64,000 nt of DNA from Pseudorasbora parva (lineage: Eukaryota > Chordata > Actinopteri > Cypriniformes > Gobionidae): positions 36,109,992 to 36,173,991 of the forward strand of contig NC_090188.1 of NCBI RefSeq assembly GCF_024679245.1. Direction: 5' to 3'. A program made the position numbers and the translations under genes. Of this stretch, positions 55,139-64,000 are shown in pieces. The notes beneath the pieces are model-generated. The model saw only the letters and a list, made by a program, of their open reading frames with translations, did no database searches and was not told the origin of the DNA. The first letter of the stretch is position 1; each line of letters begins with the position of its first letter.

Positions 55139-58100
55139 TGTGTTTTGGGTCCCCGCTATGATAACAGTAACTTTATCAAATGTTTACAAAACAAGGGGGA
55201 ACCCAGTGTGCCTGCCTCTTTCTCTATCTCTGTTCTGTTACGTGAAAGAAAGTCTAAGGCCTTGTCAGGCCATTTAATAAACCAATATAATCTGCTGCCT
55301 GTTACCTGCCAAAAGAGGATTAATGTGAAGAAAAAAATTATTACTGTTAAGTTAGCGCTTTTAAACATCCGTTCACTTAAGAACAAATCATTTCTAGTCA
55401 ATGACTTAATAACCACTAACAACCTAGATTTTCTGCTTCTAAATGAAACGTGGCTAGAAGAAAACTGTAGTGCAACAGTCCTCAATGAAGCAGCCCCTCC
55501 TAACTTTACTTTTATGAGTGTTTGCAGATCTGTTAGGAGAGGTGGGGGTGTTGCTGCTCTTTTTAAAGATTTCTATCAATGTAAGCAAGTATCATTTGGT
55601 GACTATTTGTCTCTAGAATATCTGGGTATTGTGTTAAAAGGTTCTCCACGCATCCTGCTTATCATTATTTATAGGCCTCCGAAATACTCTGCAGGCTTCA
55701 CTGAGGACTTTACAGAACTGTTATCAATAATTTCCTCAGAGTTTGACTGTTTTGCTATTGCTGGGGATTTTAACATTCACATAGACAATATTGAATCCAG
55801 TAAAACAAAAGAGCTCATGACTGTTCTTAACACTTTTGATTTGACACAGCATGTAAATGGACCCACACACAATCGTGGACACACCCTAGATTTACTTATC
55901 AGTAAGGGTCTAAACATTTCATCGATTGTTATTAAGGATGTGGCACTGTCTGATCATTTCTGTATTTTCTTTGACATATCAATCTCTCCTGCCATTGAAG
56001 CTAGATCTGTCTCTGTCAAAAAGAGATGCTTAAATGAGAACACTAATGTGCTGTTTATGAAGGCTTTATCTCTAACACCAAGCATATCTGCAGACTCTGT
56101 TGATTTTCTCCTTGACTCCTTTAACTCAAAAGTTAAGAGTGTAATTGATGATATTGCTCCTCTAAAAGTCAGGAAAAAGAGTACCAAACAAAAAGCACCT
56201 TGGAGAAACTCAACAGCAGTTCAAATAATGAAAAGACAATGCAGAAAATCTGAACGCATGTGGCGGAAGACAAAACCTGTAGTCCATTATAACATCTATA
56301 AAGACACCCTTCATGCTTTCAATGTTGAACTAGGCAAAGCTAGACAGACCTTCTTCTCAAATATTATAAACAGAAACATAAACAACACGCGCACTCTTTT
56401 TGCTACTGTCGAGAGACTAACAAACCCCCCGAGTCAGACTCCTAGTGAAATGCTCTCAGACAGTAAGTGCAGTGAGTTTGCTTCCTACTTCTCAGAGAAA
56501 ATCAATAATATCAGAAAGGCGATCAGCACATCCTCTAGTTGCTCTGGGGTCAGTCAGATCATACCAAACCCTCGGAAAATTACCATGTCAGATTTCGACG
56601 CTATTGACTGCAAAATTTTAGAAGACACAGTACAGCATCTTAAAACATCAACCTGTGCCCTAGACACACTCCCCACTTCTTTCTTCAAAAGTGTGTTTAA
56701 CTGTTTAGAAGCAGATCTCCTAGAAGTGGTAAACTCCTCACTTCTCTATGGGACTTTTCCAACCGCCCTTAAAACTGCAATAGTTACGCCTCTTCTGAAA
56801 AAGAGAAATCTGGATAACTCCATACTGAGCAACTACAGACCAATCTCAAATCTCCCCTTCATAGGCAAAATCATTGAAAAAGTTGTTTTCAATCAGTTGA
56901 ACAAATTCTTACGCTCGAATGGATACTTTGACAATTTTCAATCTGGTTTCCGTCCACATCACAGTACAGAGACAGCGCTCATAAAGATTATAAATGATAT
57001 TCGCTTAAACACTGATACAGACAAAACATCAATTCTGGTACAACTGGACCTCAGTGCTGCATTCGACACTATTGACCACAACATACTTCTAGACAGGCTG
57101 GAAAACTGGGTTGGGCTTTCTGGAATGGTCCTCAAATGGTTCAGATCATACTTAGAAGGGAGAGGTTATTATGTGAGTATAGGAGACCATAAGTCTGAGT
57201 GGACATCCATGACATGCGGAGTCCCACAAGGGTCCATTCTTGCACCACTCCTGTTTAACCTGTATATGCTGCCACTGAGCCAAATAATGAAAAAGAACAA
57301 TATTGCTTACCACAGCTATGCTGATGACACCCAGCTCTACTTAGCACTATCACCTAATGACTACAGCCCCATTGACTCCCTGTGCAAATGCATTGATGAA
57401 GTTAACAACTGGATGTGCCAAAACTATCTTCAGTTAAACAAAGACAAAACCGAAATCACTACATTTGGAAACAAAGATGAAATTCTCAAGGTGAACGCAT
57501 ATCTTGAGGCTAAAGGCCTGATAACAAAAAATCAAGTCAGGAATCTTGGAGTGATTTTACAGTCCGACCTGAGTTTCAGTAGTCATGTCAAAGCAATAAC
57601 TAAATCAGCATACTATCATCTGAAAAATATTGCAAGGATTAGATGTTTTGTCTCCAGGCAAGACTTAGAGAAACTCGTTCATGCTTTCATCACCAGTAGG
57701 GTGGACTATTGTAATGGCCTTCTCACCGGCCTTCCCAAAAAGACCATTAGACAGCTGCAGCTCATACAGAACGCTGCTGCCAGGATTGTGAGCAGAACCA
57801 GAAAATATGACCATATCACACCAGTCCTCAGGTCCTTACACTGGCTTCCAGTTACATTTAGGATCGACTTTAAAGTACTATTACTTGTTTATAAATCCCT
57901 CAATGAGCTGGGACCTCAATACATCGCAGATATGCTGATTAAATATAAACCCAACAGATCACTCAGATCAGCAGGATCAAGTCAGTTAGAAATACCAAGA
58001 GTTCACTCAAAGCAAGGAGAGTCTGCCTTTAGCTATTATGCCAGCCGTAGTTGGAACCAGCTTCCTGAACAGATCAGATTTGCTCCAACAGTAGCCACAT

Positions 58101-58150
58101 TCAAATCCAGACTCAAAACACATCTGTTCAGCTGTGCGTTTACTGAATGA
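55139..58150 (+). CDS. LINE ORF2: apurinic-type endonuclease and reverse transcriptase
   Basis: The frame is open for just over 1000 codons from directly after the ORF1 stop. Numbering from a TTG at 55145: endonuclease motifs LNIRSL (Asn 74), LNETWL (Glu 101), IYRPP, AGDFNIH, HTLDLLIS and SDHF; then RT motifs SNYRPISNLPFIGKIIEK, FQSGFRPHHSTETAL, LDLSAAFDTIDH, GVPQGSILAPLLF and YADD (725-728); then the L2-type C-terminus LQLIQNAAARI, LHWLPV and NQLPEQIRF. All catalytic residues I can check are present. The first ATG is residue 124, beyond the first two endonuclease residues, so normal ATG initiation would give a defective enzyme. Length fits L2 ORF2. It nicks DNA and copies its RNA at the site. 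Confidence 0.92.
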   Translation, partial: CVLGPRYDNSNFIKCLQNKGEPSVPASFSISVLLRERKSKALSGHLINQYNLLPVTCQKRINVKKKIITVKLALLNIRSLKNKSFLVNDLITTNNLDFLLLNETWLEENCSATVLNEAAPPNFTFMSVCRSVRRGGGVAALFKDFYQCKQVSFGDYLSLEYLGIVLKGSPRILLIIIYRPPKYSAGFTEDFTELLSIISSEFDCFAIAGDFNIHIDNIESSKTKELMTVLNTFDLTQHVNGPTHNRGHTLDLLISKGLNISSIVIKDVALSDHFCIFFDISISPAIEARSVSVKKRCLNENTNVLFMKALSLTPSISADSVDFLLDSFNSKVKSVIDDIAPLKVRKKSTKQKAPWRNSTAVQIMKRQCRKSERMWRKTKPVVHYNIYKDTLHAFNVELGKARQTFFSNIINRNINNTRTLFATVERLTNPPSQTPSEMLSDSKCSEFASYFSEKINNIRKAISTSSSCSGVSQIIPNPRKITMSDFDAIDCKILEDTVQHLKTSTCALDTLPTSFFKSVFNCLEADLLEVVNSSLLYGTFPTALKTAIVTPLLKKRNLDNSILSNYRPISNLPFIGKIIEKVVFNQLNKFLRSNGYFDNFQSGFRPHHSTETALIKIINDIRLNTDTDKTSILVQLDLSAAFDTIDHNILLDRLENWVGLSGMVLKWFRSYLEGRGYYVSIGDHKSEWTSMTCGVPQGSILAPLLFNLYMLPLSQIMKKNNIAYHSYADDTQLYLALSPNDYSPIDSLCKCIDEVNNWMCQNYLQLNKDKTEITTFGNKDEILKVNAYLEAKGLITKNQVRNLGVILQSDLSFSSHVKAITKSAYYHLKNIARIRCFVSRQDLEKLVHAFITSRVDYCNGLLTGLPKKTIRQLQLIQNAAARIVSRTRKYDHITPVLRSLHWLPVTFRIDFKVLLLVYKSLNELGPQYIADMLIKYKPNRSLRSAGSSQLEIPRVHSKQGESAFSYYASRSWNQLPEQIRFAPTVATFKSRLKTHLFSCAFTE

Positions 58151-58768
58151 GCTCTGAGCACTGTATGTCCGACTGATTGCACCCTATCTTATCTCTTTAT
58201 TCTTTTTATAATTGTTTTAGTTTACCTTTGTTCTTATCTCTGGTTATTGTTTATTTTATATGTTCTTTTGAGTTGAATATGACGAGTGAAAACTGGGTTT
58301 GATGGAAATAGTAAGTTTGACAATAAGGTTTGAGTATGTGTAAATCTGTGGAGGGTATGATGAGTGAGAATGGGTTTTAACAAGAAGGTTTCTGAGTAAA
58401 AATCAGGGAATAGTGATTAAAATGGATGTTATGAACGTGTTTGAGAAAGAAATGAATGAGAGGTGTTCTAATTAAGATGGTACATGTATGTAGGCTGTAA
58501 ACTGAAGAATGTTTATTTTTATATCAGACCATTATTGTGGATCTGACCATTTTATTTTATTTTATCTTATTTTTCTTATTTTTTATTTTTTTTTTATTTT
58601 TTATTATTACTATATCTTTACGACTGTTTTAACTATGCTTGTTTTTAATTCTTTATTCGTCCATATGGTATTCTTTTTTTCTCATGCATTTGTTACCACT
58701 GTTTTAATTAATTTCTATGTAAAGCACTTTGAATTGCCATTGGGTATGAAATGTGCTATACAAATAAA

Positions 58769-58790
58769 CTTGCCTTGCCTTGCCTTGCCT
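58769..58790 (+). repeat. (CTTGC)n LINE tail
   Basis: Four tandem CTTGC units end the LINE; hAT-derived sequence follows from about 58791. Confidence 0.9.
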
Positions 58791-60492
58791 AGCTTGGCAT
58801 ACTGTGGGAACGCCGACCTTCTCCGGAGTGCTTTGGCCCAAAGATTACCTAAAGAGTGACTGTGTATCTCCAGATGACTCTTTGCAGAGCTCATCCATGT
58901 CAAGCTCATCCTCCATCTGAAGGGCAGATACAGCTGCGCTTCATTTCTGATAGCTTATTTGTTTATTTTCCTTTAGATTGAAACTCTGGATTTTGAACAG
59001 GTGCCCAGTTTTGGAGAAATCAAACCATTTCTTAAGGTATTGCTCCACGGTATCATAGAAACTCATGAATTCTCTTTTGAGCCTGTCAACCCTAAGATTA
59101 ACGGAGGATAGTAGGACATGGTCAACTTTTTCTCCGAAAAGGCCGTTCGGTTCGGAGGCCGTTCATCAGTGCATACACTTCAACTGAGGTCAGACTGTCA
59201 CTCTTAAGACTCAGCACAGCACCAGTGAACATCTTTAAAGTATTTTGCAAGAAGAAGAGAGTGACCTCCAACCCGCTGCATTCATTTTCCTCACCATGCT
59301 CGTTACCCCGGAGCTCATTCCAGAGGACACGGGGACACTCCTCCTCTCCCAGCGACAAAAAGTAGCTCCGCACAGCCGGCCAGGTGTTGATAAGCCTGTC
59401 AATTGCAGGGAGCATGCTGAACCGTTGTGTCGGGATGTGGCGCAACAGTGTATGGTACTCCATGTCAGCAAATGCAAACATTTCTTTGAGGGTGGAAACT
59501 CTCTTGGCAGAACAGCTGAAATGGTTGAATGATTTTATCACAATAGTTTCCACATCTGTTTGCGTTGCTGGCATGTTTAACGGTATTGTGTATAATGTGA
59601 GCTGGGCAGTTTGCGGGCAGGATCTTGCTGTTTACTTTTTTGAGATTTTGGAGTGTTTTCTGCTGTAATTTACTGCCGCATTGTCAGTCGAGTATGCCGA
59701 GATGTTATGGATGCTAAATTTGGGTTCCTTTATTTTATTCACTAAGGTGTCAGTGACAGCATCTGCGCTCTCGGTTGCCTGTTTAAAGAAATCAAGAACT
59801 CTCTTCTGGATGCCCTGCTCAGGAGTCCAGAATCTCACAGATATCGGGATTTTTTTCACATTGCCTTTATTAGAGGCATATGTTGCAAAAGAAAAGAATA
59901 CGTCTTTTGACTCGAGGCTCTGGGAGAAGTCAGATGCGAGTGGTGCAAGGACGTTTGTGACCAGTGCTTCAGCTTTTGTGCGACCGCAGGTGACGAGTTT
60001 AGCTATAGCCGAATCAGAGGACAGTTTTGGTGTTAACTTCATCACACAGTCAAGCGATCTGTATGATTGAATGCCTACTTCCCCACCCACTCCTCCCGGT
60101 ACCTGCAGAGGTGTTTTTGCTTTTTAGCAGCATGTTGGGGTTCTGGTACACCAGCCATGTCAACGGAATGAATGAAAATTAGCTTATCAATATCTATATT
60201 TGCGCCTAGCCGCATACGTTCTTTTTTTATTTTTTTTACTTAGAATGCTGCAGCCAATGAGCAGCCGGCGGTGGCGGGGGATGGTTGCAGAACAGCTAAA
60301 CCTCCGCAGTAAGTTTTTATTCAATTAAATTTATTAAATAATTATAATTTTTAATGTTTATCAGACAATAACTTCTCAAGCTTTTGCTTTAGTATAATTT
60401 TCGGGACAATTAGGTCCAGATTCGGGATTCGGGACAACAATTTTTCAGATTTCGGGACTGTCCCGAATTTTTCGGGATGTCTGGTCACCCTA

Positions 60493-61509
60493 CTTGTCTA
60501 TGATCTGTAATCCTCTGTAAGAATTCGTAATAATAGCATATTATTAACGAAAGGGAGCTAGCAAAAGATCCAGTGTGTATCTGCATTTACACTCGTTACT
60601 TCGGGGAGTAAAATAGCCAATCACAGACAGCTTTCTACAACGCAGTTGGCCAATCACAAGTGTTGAATTTGGAATCCACATGTGTTTGTCCAGGTGCTGA
60701 GTTCAGTTTTTTTCAAGGGGGTAATCTAGCACTCGGAAAGCGTTCCACCTCTAGGGGCTGCCATTGCTAACCAAGCCATCACCTGCTTTTAGCATCCCAT
60801 TGACTCCCATTCATTTTTGAGTCACTTTGACAGTGAATAACTTTAAATCTGAGACGTTTAAAGACTCCATTTGTCCATTGTTTATTTCTAAAGAAACACG
60901 ACAATGCATAAAAGGCTCCGTTACCTTGTATCTTACACTATCGCCCCGCAGAAGCTGTTTTTGTAAAAATAGGCTAACGATTGCGTCATAACCAACGCGA
61001 CTCTGTCGCACAGTTGAGAAATTACCGTATAGACCTGAGGAGACGCTCGCAGGCAATCTTTTACTGTCTATGAGACAGTCGGGGGGACGTGGAGACATAA
61101 AGTCTGATAAAGTCAAGGGGGAAGAATGGGGAGAAGCCCATAGTGAGCCAAAAGCAACGGGAGAAAATATTTAAACAACGTGATTCAGCTTTCACTTTCC
61201 ACAACTACTAGAAGACCTACAGCTGTCCGACAGGAGGCTCACGTCACATCTACGTCCTCAAGCTCAGTCTGAGCCTGCGCAGTTCGCTCAGCCCTCAGGA
61301 AGTGAGTGCCCCTAGGTTGACTTCATTATTTAGCCGTTGACGTCAATGGGGTCGCTGTGTCCATTTCTTTTACTGTCTATGGTTTTTTTACAGTCTATGG
61401 TTAACACGCGCGTATCTTTAATACCAGCTTCACTGATTAATATAACTTTGTGAGATTGAATGAGTGACAGCTTTTATAAAAATATATAAATGTAACAAAG
61501 CTTACACTC
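60493..61509. repeat. Dispersed repeat and gene-free DNA
   Basis: From about 60755 (GCTAACCAAGCCATCACCTG, CATTGACTCCCATTCATTTT) to 61400 (TTTTACTGTCTATGG, then TTTTACAGTCTATGG) the DNA looks like one dispersed fish repeat. TTTACTGTCTATG also occurs at 61061. No gene. Confidence 0.4.
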
Positions 61510-61981
61510 ACCGCCCAATTTATGAAGCTGTGCGCACCTCTGCAATCCAGTTGTACCCAGTACTTGCCCTCGATAAATACCGTGGCTGAAAACGATCGTC
61601 ATTAGAATAACATGCCCCTATATATTCAAGTCTCAGCCTTCCCCACGCCCTCATTTTACGTCATGGACACACGGAAACGGCAAAGAAGCGAAACTTCTCC
61701 GATGTGGAGATCGAGACCATTACCAGGGAAGTGGAAAAAAACAAAAATTGTTTTATTTGGAAGTTTAAAGAGTGGGATTAAAGGCGCCCACAAAAACAAA
61801 ATATGGACCCAAATTACGAGTACTGTTAATAGTGTGGGGGTTGAGAAGCGCACTCCAGCAGTTCAAATAGCTGTTCAGATGAAAAATGACCTATCACAAT
61901 GCATTATTTTACAGCACATGTTTTGAAACAATTAGCATTTAATTTCTTTTTATGGCACATGTATTGGGGTGTACAATAGGG
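61510..61981 (+). mobile_element. Harbinger family fragment with Myb-like protein remnant
   Basis: It matches the element at 25243-26731 in inverted orientation (CAATTTATGAAGCTGTGCGC at 61516, AACGATCGTC, CTGGAGTGCGCTTCTCAACC on the complement). The plus strand codes, from about 61683, KKRNFSDVEIETITREVEKN, then after a one-base slip in an A run VLFGSLKSGIKGAHKNKIW and TQITSTVNSVGVEKRTPA: a SANT/Myb-like DNA-binding domain, the second protein of PIF/Harbinger transposons. It is broken by the slip and lacks both ends. Confidence 0.75.
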
Positions 61982-62416
61982 ATAACCCAAACAGAAAATA
62001 TGGTAGCCCATCTATATACCCATTGTGGCCCATAAGAGCCCTACATAACACCACCTGGGTTCCATCATCAACCTATATGGGCAGACCCATGTAGGCCCCA
62101 AATGGGTAATACCTGGGTTACCAATGTGGGCCCGGTATGAGCCTATTAAGAGACCCATCGTTAACCCATCTGAGCTAACCCATGTGGGGCCTCCATGTAA
62201 ACTGAGGACAAAATTAGCTGGGTCCCAGTTGGGTAGCCCAGGTGGGCCCCAGATATCAGCCCATGTGCAACCCCTTTGGGCCCCACATGGGTGTGTTGGC
62301 TGGGACAGGTATAATGAAGTTTTTGAGTACACTGTAGTAAACTTCAGTAACACGTTATAGAGACGAAAAGGTTTTTTTTTTTTTTTTATGGGCAAAAGAA
62401 CCTTTAGAGGCGGCAA
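61982..62416. repeat. Degenerate TGGGCCCA/CCCATGTGGG-rich repeat
   Basis: Strings such as AACCCATGTGGG, GTGGGCCC and ACCTGGGTT recur about every 20-40 bases between 62030 and 62300, ending in GTTGGCTGGGA. Such blocks are frequent in fish genomes. Frames across it are artefacts of the repeat. T run at 62372-62387. Confidence 0.55.
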
Positions 62417-62559
62417 TTGATATTTTCTATGCTGTATACCCTAGTTGTAAATTGTTTAAAGTGCACCACTTTAGGTGCGTCTACACACGAAGCCAGAGCT
62501 TTTCGTATCCAATTTTTGTTTTTTTCTCGTTTCAAGAAATATCTGCGTCCACACGAGGG

Positions 62560-63020
62560 CTATGAAAACTACTCAAAACTATGTAGTATGTATGCCAGGC
62601 CAGTGTGTGGCACTGTAATTCTCCCACAGAAATACACTAAAAACGGAGAAGAAGAGTTATGGAGAGATGATGATAAATCCCGTTTGACATTTGTGTTGGC
62701 TATTGTATACAGGCCACCAGGGCACAATACAGACTTTATCAAAGAATTTACTGGTTTTGTATCAGAGTTAGTATTAGCTGTAGATAAAGTACTAATTGTT
62801 GGTGACTTTAATATCCACGTAGACAATGAAAAAGACGCTTTGGGATTGGCATTTAGAGACATTCTAAACTCTATTGGAGTTAGACAACACGTATCGGGAC
62901 CCACTCATCGCCTTAATGATACTTTAGATCTAATAATGTCACATGCAATAAATGTTGATAATGTTAAAATTCTGCAGCAGAGCGATGACATCTCAGATCA
63001 TTACCTAATATCATGTATAC
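62560..63020 (+). pseudogene. LINE endonuclease fragment
   Basis: The plus strand encodes an endonuclease from the same LINE group: IVYRPPGHNTDFIKEF, VLIVGDFNIHVDNEKD, VSGPTHRLNDTLDLIMSHA, then SDDISDHYLIS. The upstream Asn and Glu motifs and all of the reverse transcriptase are missing. It is cut at 63024 by a TTAA element. It differs too much from the intact L2 to be a recent copy of it. Confidence 0.85.
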
Positions 63021-63024
63021 TTAA

Positions 63025-63278
63025 AGGGGGGGTGAAACACTCAGTTTCAGTCAATCTCATGTCAATCTTGAGTACCTAGTAGTATTGCATCCTTCATATC
63101 TCCGAAAAGTCTTTAGTTTTATTATAATTGTAAAAGAAATATGGGCTGTACCGAGTCTTTCCGGAAAAAACCGAGCGCCTGGAGGCGTATCGTGTGGGCG
63201 GAGCTAAAGAATGACGATCGCGAACAAAGCGGTGACGTCCTCAAGCGTGGAGAAACCCTTGCTATTGATCTCAGCTAT
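63025..63278. mobile_element. TTAA family, copy C, left part only
   Basis: Preceded by TTAA at 63021-63024. It reproduces copies A and B up to GATCTCAGCTA and then switches directly to Tc1 transposase sequence, so its right part was lost when the Tc1 fragment joined. Confidence 0.85.
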
Positions 63279-63700
63279 ACGGGTACTTGACTGCCCTGCC
63301 TGCAGTCCCGACCTGTCTCCAATAGAGAATGTGTGGCGCATTTCAAAGCGCCTTAAGACTTGTTTGCAGGAAGAATGGGACAAAATTTCACCTGAAACAC
63401 TTCATCACTTGGTGTCTTCAGTCCCTAAACGTATTTTAAGTGTTGTGAAAAGGAATGGCAACATTAAAAAGTGGTAAATGCTTTACTGTCCCAACTTTTT
63501 TTGAAATGTGTTGCAGGTCTGAATGACAGGAAAGGATGCATATTTACAAATGACATGAAGTTGACCAGACAAAACATGAAATATTTTGTGTTCATTTTGT
63601 CTGCAATGAAATACAAGTCAAAGTAATTTTAGAAATCACTTCTTTTTTTATTTTATTTGCACATTCCATACTGTCCCAACTTTTTCTGATTTGGGGTTGT
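63279..63700 (+). mobile_element. 3' end of a Tc1/mariner-like element
   Basis: Codes CPACSPDLSPIENVWRISKR (with the final catalytic Glu of the DDE triad), then WDKISPETLHHL and VKRNGNIKKW and a stop at 63475-63477. After a 3' UTR with CTGTCCCAACTTTTTTTGAA it ends with TACTGTCCCAACTTTTTCTG and GGGGTTGTA, a Tc1-type terminus. The 5' two thirds are missing. Confidence 0.8.
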
Positions 63701-63701
63701 A

Positions 63702-64000
63702 GAAAAATGCAGACAGCATCTTCGGTCTTTAATTTACTGTCCTTGTTCTATTGAACATGAGACACTTCTCAATGAAGAAGTTCTTTTAGAAATGGTCATA
63801 AATAAAGAAAATCTGTCTAGAAAGAAAAAAAGAAAGCTGAGGTAGAGGGAACACCATTGAGTGAACAATTCTTATTTGGTGCTGAAAAGTCACATATTTA
63901 TATCTGTTTTGGAGCCACACACTTAATATTACTCTCGGTCGGGGAGAATGATGGTCAGTTACGACAAAAAGAAAAACACTTGGTACTGCCTATGTTCGAA
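63702..64000 (+). repeat. Partial inverted copy of the 15.0-kb repeat, cut by window end
   Basis: Runs to the window end and corresponds to about 15018-15360 read in the other direction. Compared with that copy about 55 bases are missing after CAGACAGCATC, between short direct repeats (GATG/GATGCATG). The rest differs at about three positions. Confidence 0.85.

Larger units (their letters stand above)
53288..58790 (+). mobile_element. Nearly intact L2-type LINE
   Basis: It has a short 5' leader, ORF1 and ORF2, a 3' UTR of about 640 bp, and ends in GTGCTATACAAATAAA and then (CTTGC)n at 58769-58790, the kind of short tandem tail seen in CR1/L2 LINEs. It lies in the hAT transposase, opposite in orientation. 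Just before its 5' boundary is a 46-bp patch (53243-53288) nearly identical to 52261-52307 of the hAT left end. Both ORFs are long and free of frameshifts, so the copy is young. Confidence 0.85.
52989..60158 (-). pseudogene. hAT-family transposase, interrupted and frameshifted
   Basis: From an ATG at 60158 the minus strand gives MAGVPEPQHAAKKQKHLCRY then REEWVG, the start of a BED-type zinc-finger segment, and a stop. The frame then continues from about 60074 as LTPKLSSDSAIAKLVTCGRT to [13 protein letters not shown] (catalytic region), stops, and resumes 59574-59122 (SMLPAIDRLINTWPAVRSYF, ECPRVLW). After a shift it runs on to about 58800 (EKVDHVLLSSVNLRVDRLK). The C-terminal dimerisation motif [16 protein letters not shown], then DVRNRCS, lies beyond the LINE at 53234-52989. 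Several stops and the LINE make it inactive. Confidence 0.85.
52153..60492 (-). mobile_element. hAT transposon, decayed, split by an L2 LINE
   Basis: The left end is TAGGGTGACCAGATGAG; the complement of the right end is TAGGGTGACCAGACATCCCG. Both ends also share TTCGGGAC. The transposase is on the minus strand. The left side contains a duplicated block (52230-52520 and 52560-52890). The 5.5-kb LINE inside accounts for most of the length. The eight flanking bases (ATTTAATC, CTTGTCTA) do not match, so the duplication has decayed or the ends are slightly off. Confidence 0.8.

Noticed and set aside
59681..60070. 129-codon plus-strand frame
   Set aside because: Antisense to the hAT transposase, whose motifs ([19 protein letters not shown]) are clear on minus.
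60493..60500. 8-bp target-site duplication for the 52.15-60.49 kb hAT
   Set aside because: CTTGTCTA does not match ATTTAATC on the other side; not claimed.
62012..62416. 134-codon minus-strand frame rich in Gly and Pro
   Set aside because: It follows the TGGGCCCA-type repeat and has no domain.

Overview
The window is vertebrate genomic DNA from a ray-finned fish, most likely a cyprinid (zebrafish/carp type). Three things point there. The only host genes are members of families expanded in those fishes: a PIM-like kinase and a cluster of C2H2 zinc-finger genes. The coding parts are split by introns with GT/AG ends. About two thirds of the rest is recognisable mobile DNA of kinds common in cyprinids: Tc1/mariner, hAT, PIF/Harbinger, TTAA-targeting elements, L2 and L1 LINEs, a tRNA-derived SINE and LTR-like DNA. 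The species cannot be named from sequence alone.

Layout. 1-2.9 kb: GC-rich, repeat-bearing DNA with a five-unit tandem array. 3.5-4.5 kb: 5'-truncated L1. 5.4-8.4 kb (+): nine-exon PIM-like kinase, predicted 543 aa. 8.5-33 kb: no host gene found. It holds an L2 LINE split by a Harbinger-like MITE that itself carries another MITE, a mariner element (18.18-23.31 kb) containing at least five later insertions, a LINE fragment, a SINE, a Harbinger family element with a nested hAT-like MITE, and the first copy of a TTAA family (29.95 kb). 33.9-36.6 kb (-): zinc-finger gene 1 with a Tc1 element in its intron. 37.6-42.7 kb: a Tc1 pseudo-element and a TTAA element holding THAP-domain and RecQ-like remnants. 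43.0-45.2 kb (-): zinc-finger gene 2, again with a Tc1 element in its intron, and with further candidate upstream first exons at 48.3 and 51.9 kb. 52.15-60.49 kb: an hAT element (decayed transposase on -) split by an almost intact L2 LINE (+, 53.3-58.8 kb) with ORF1 (SGNH esterase) and ORF2 (endonuclease-reverse transcriptase). 60.5-64 kb: fragments of Harbinger, LINE, TTAA and Tc1 elements, ending in a partial copy of a repeat also found inverted at 15.0 kb.

The kinase and zinc-finger genes are probably functional host genes; nothing in the sequence links them in one pathway. The clearest information is the insertion history: several insertions can be proved internally by target-site duplications together with a restored reading frame, a restored terminal repeat, or an empty-site copy elsewhere in the window. 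The most unusual single feature is that LINE ORF1 and ORF2 lie in the same frame separated by one UGA codon, while ORF2 has no ATG upstream of its first endonuclease catalytic residues.
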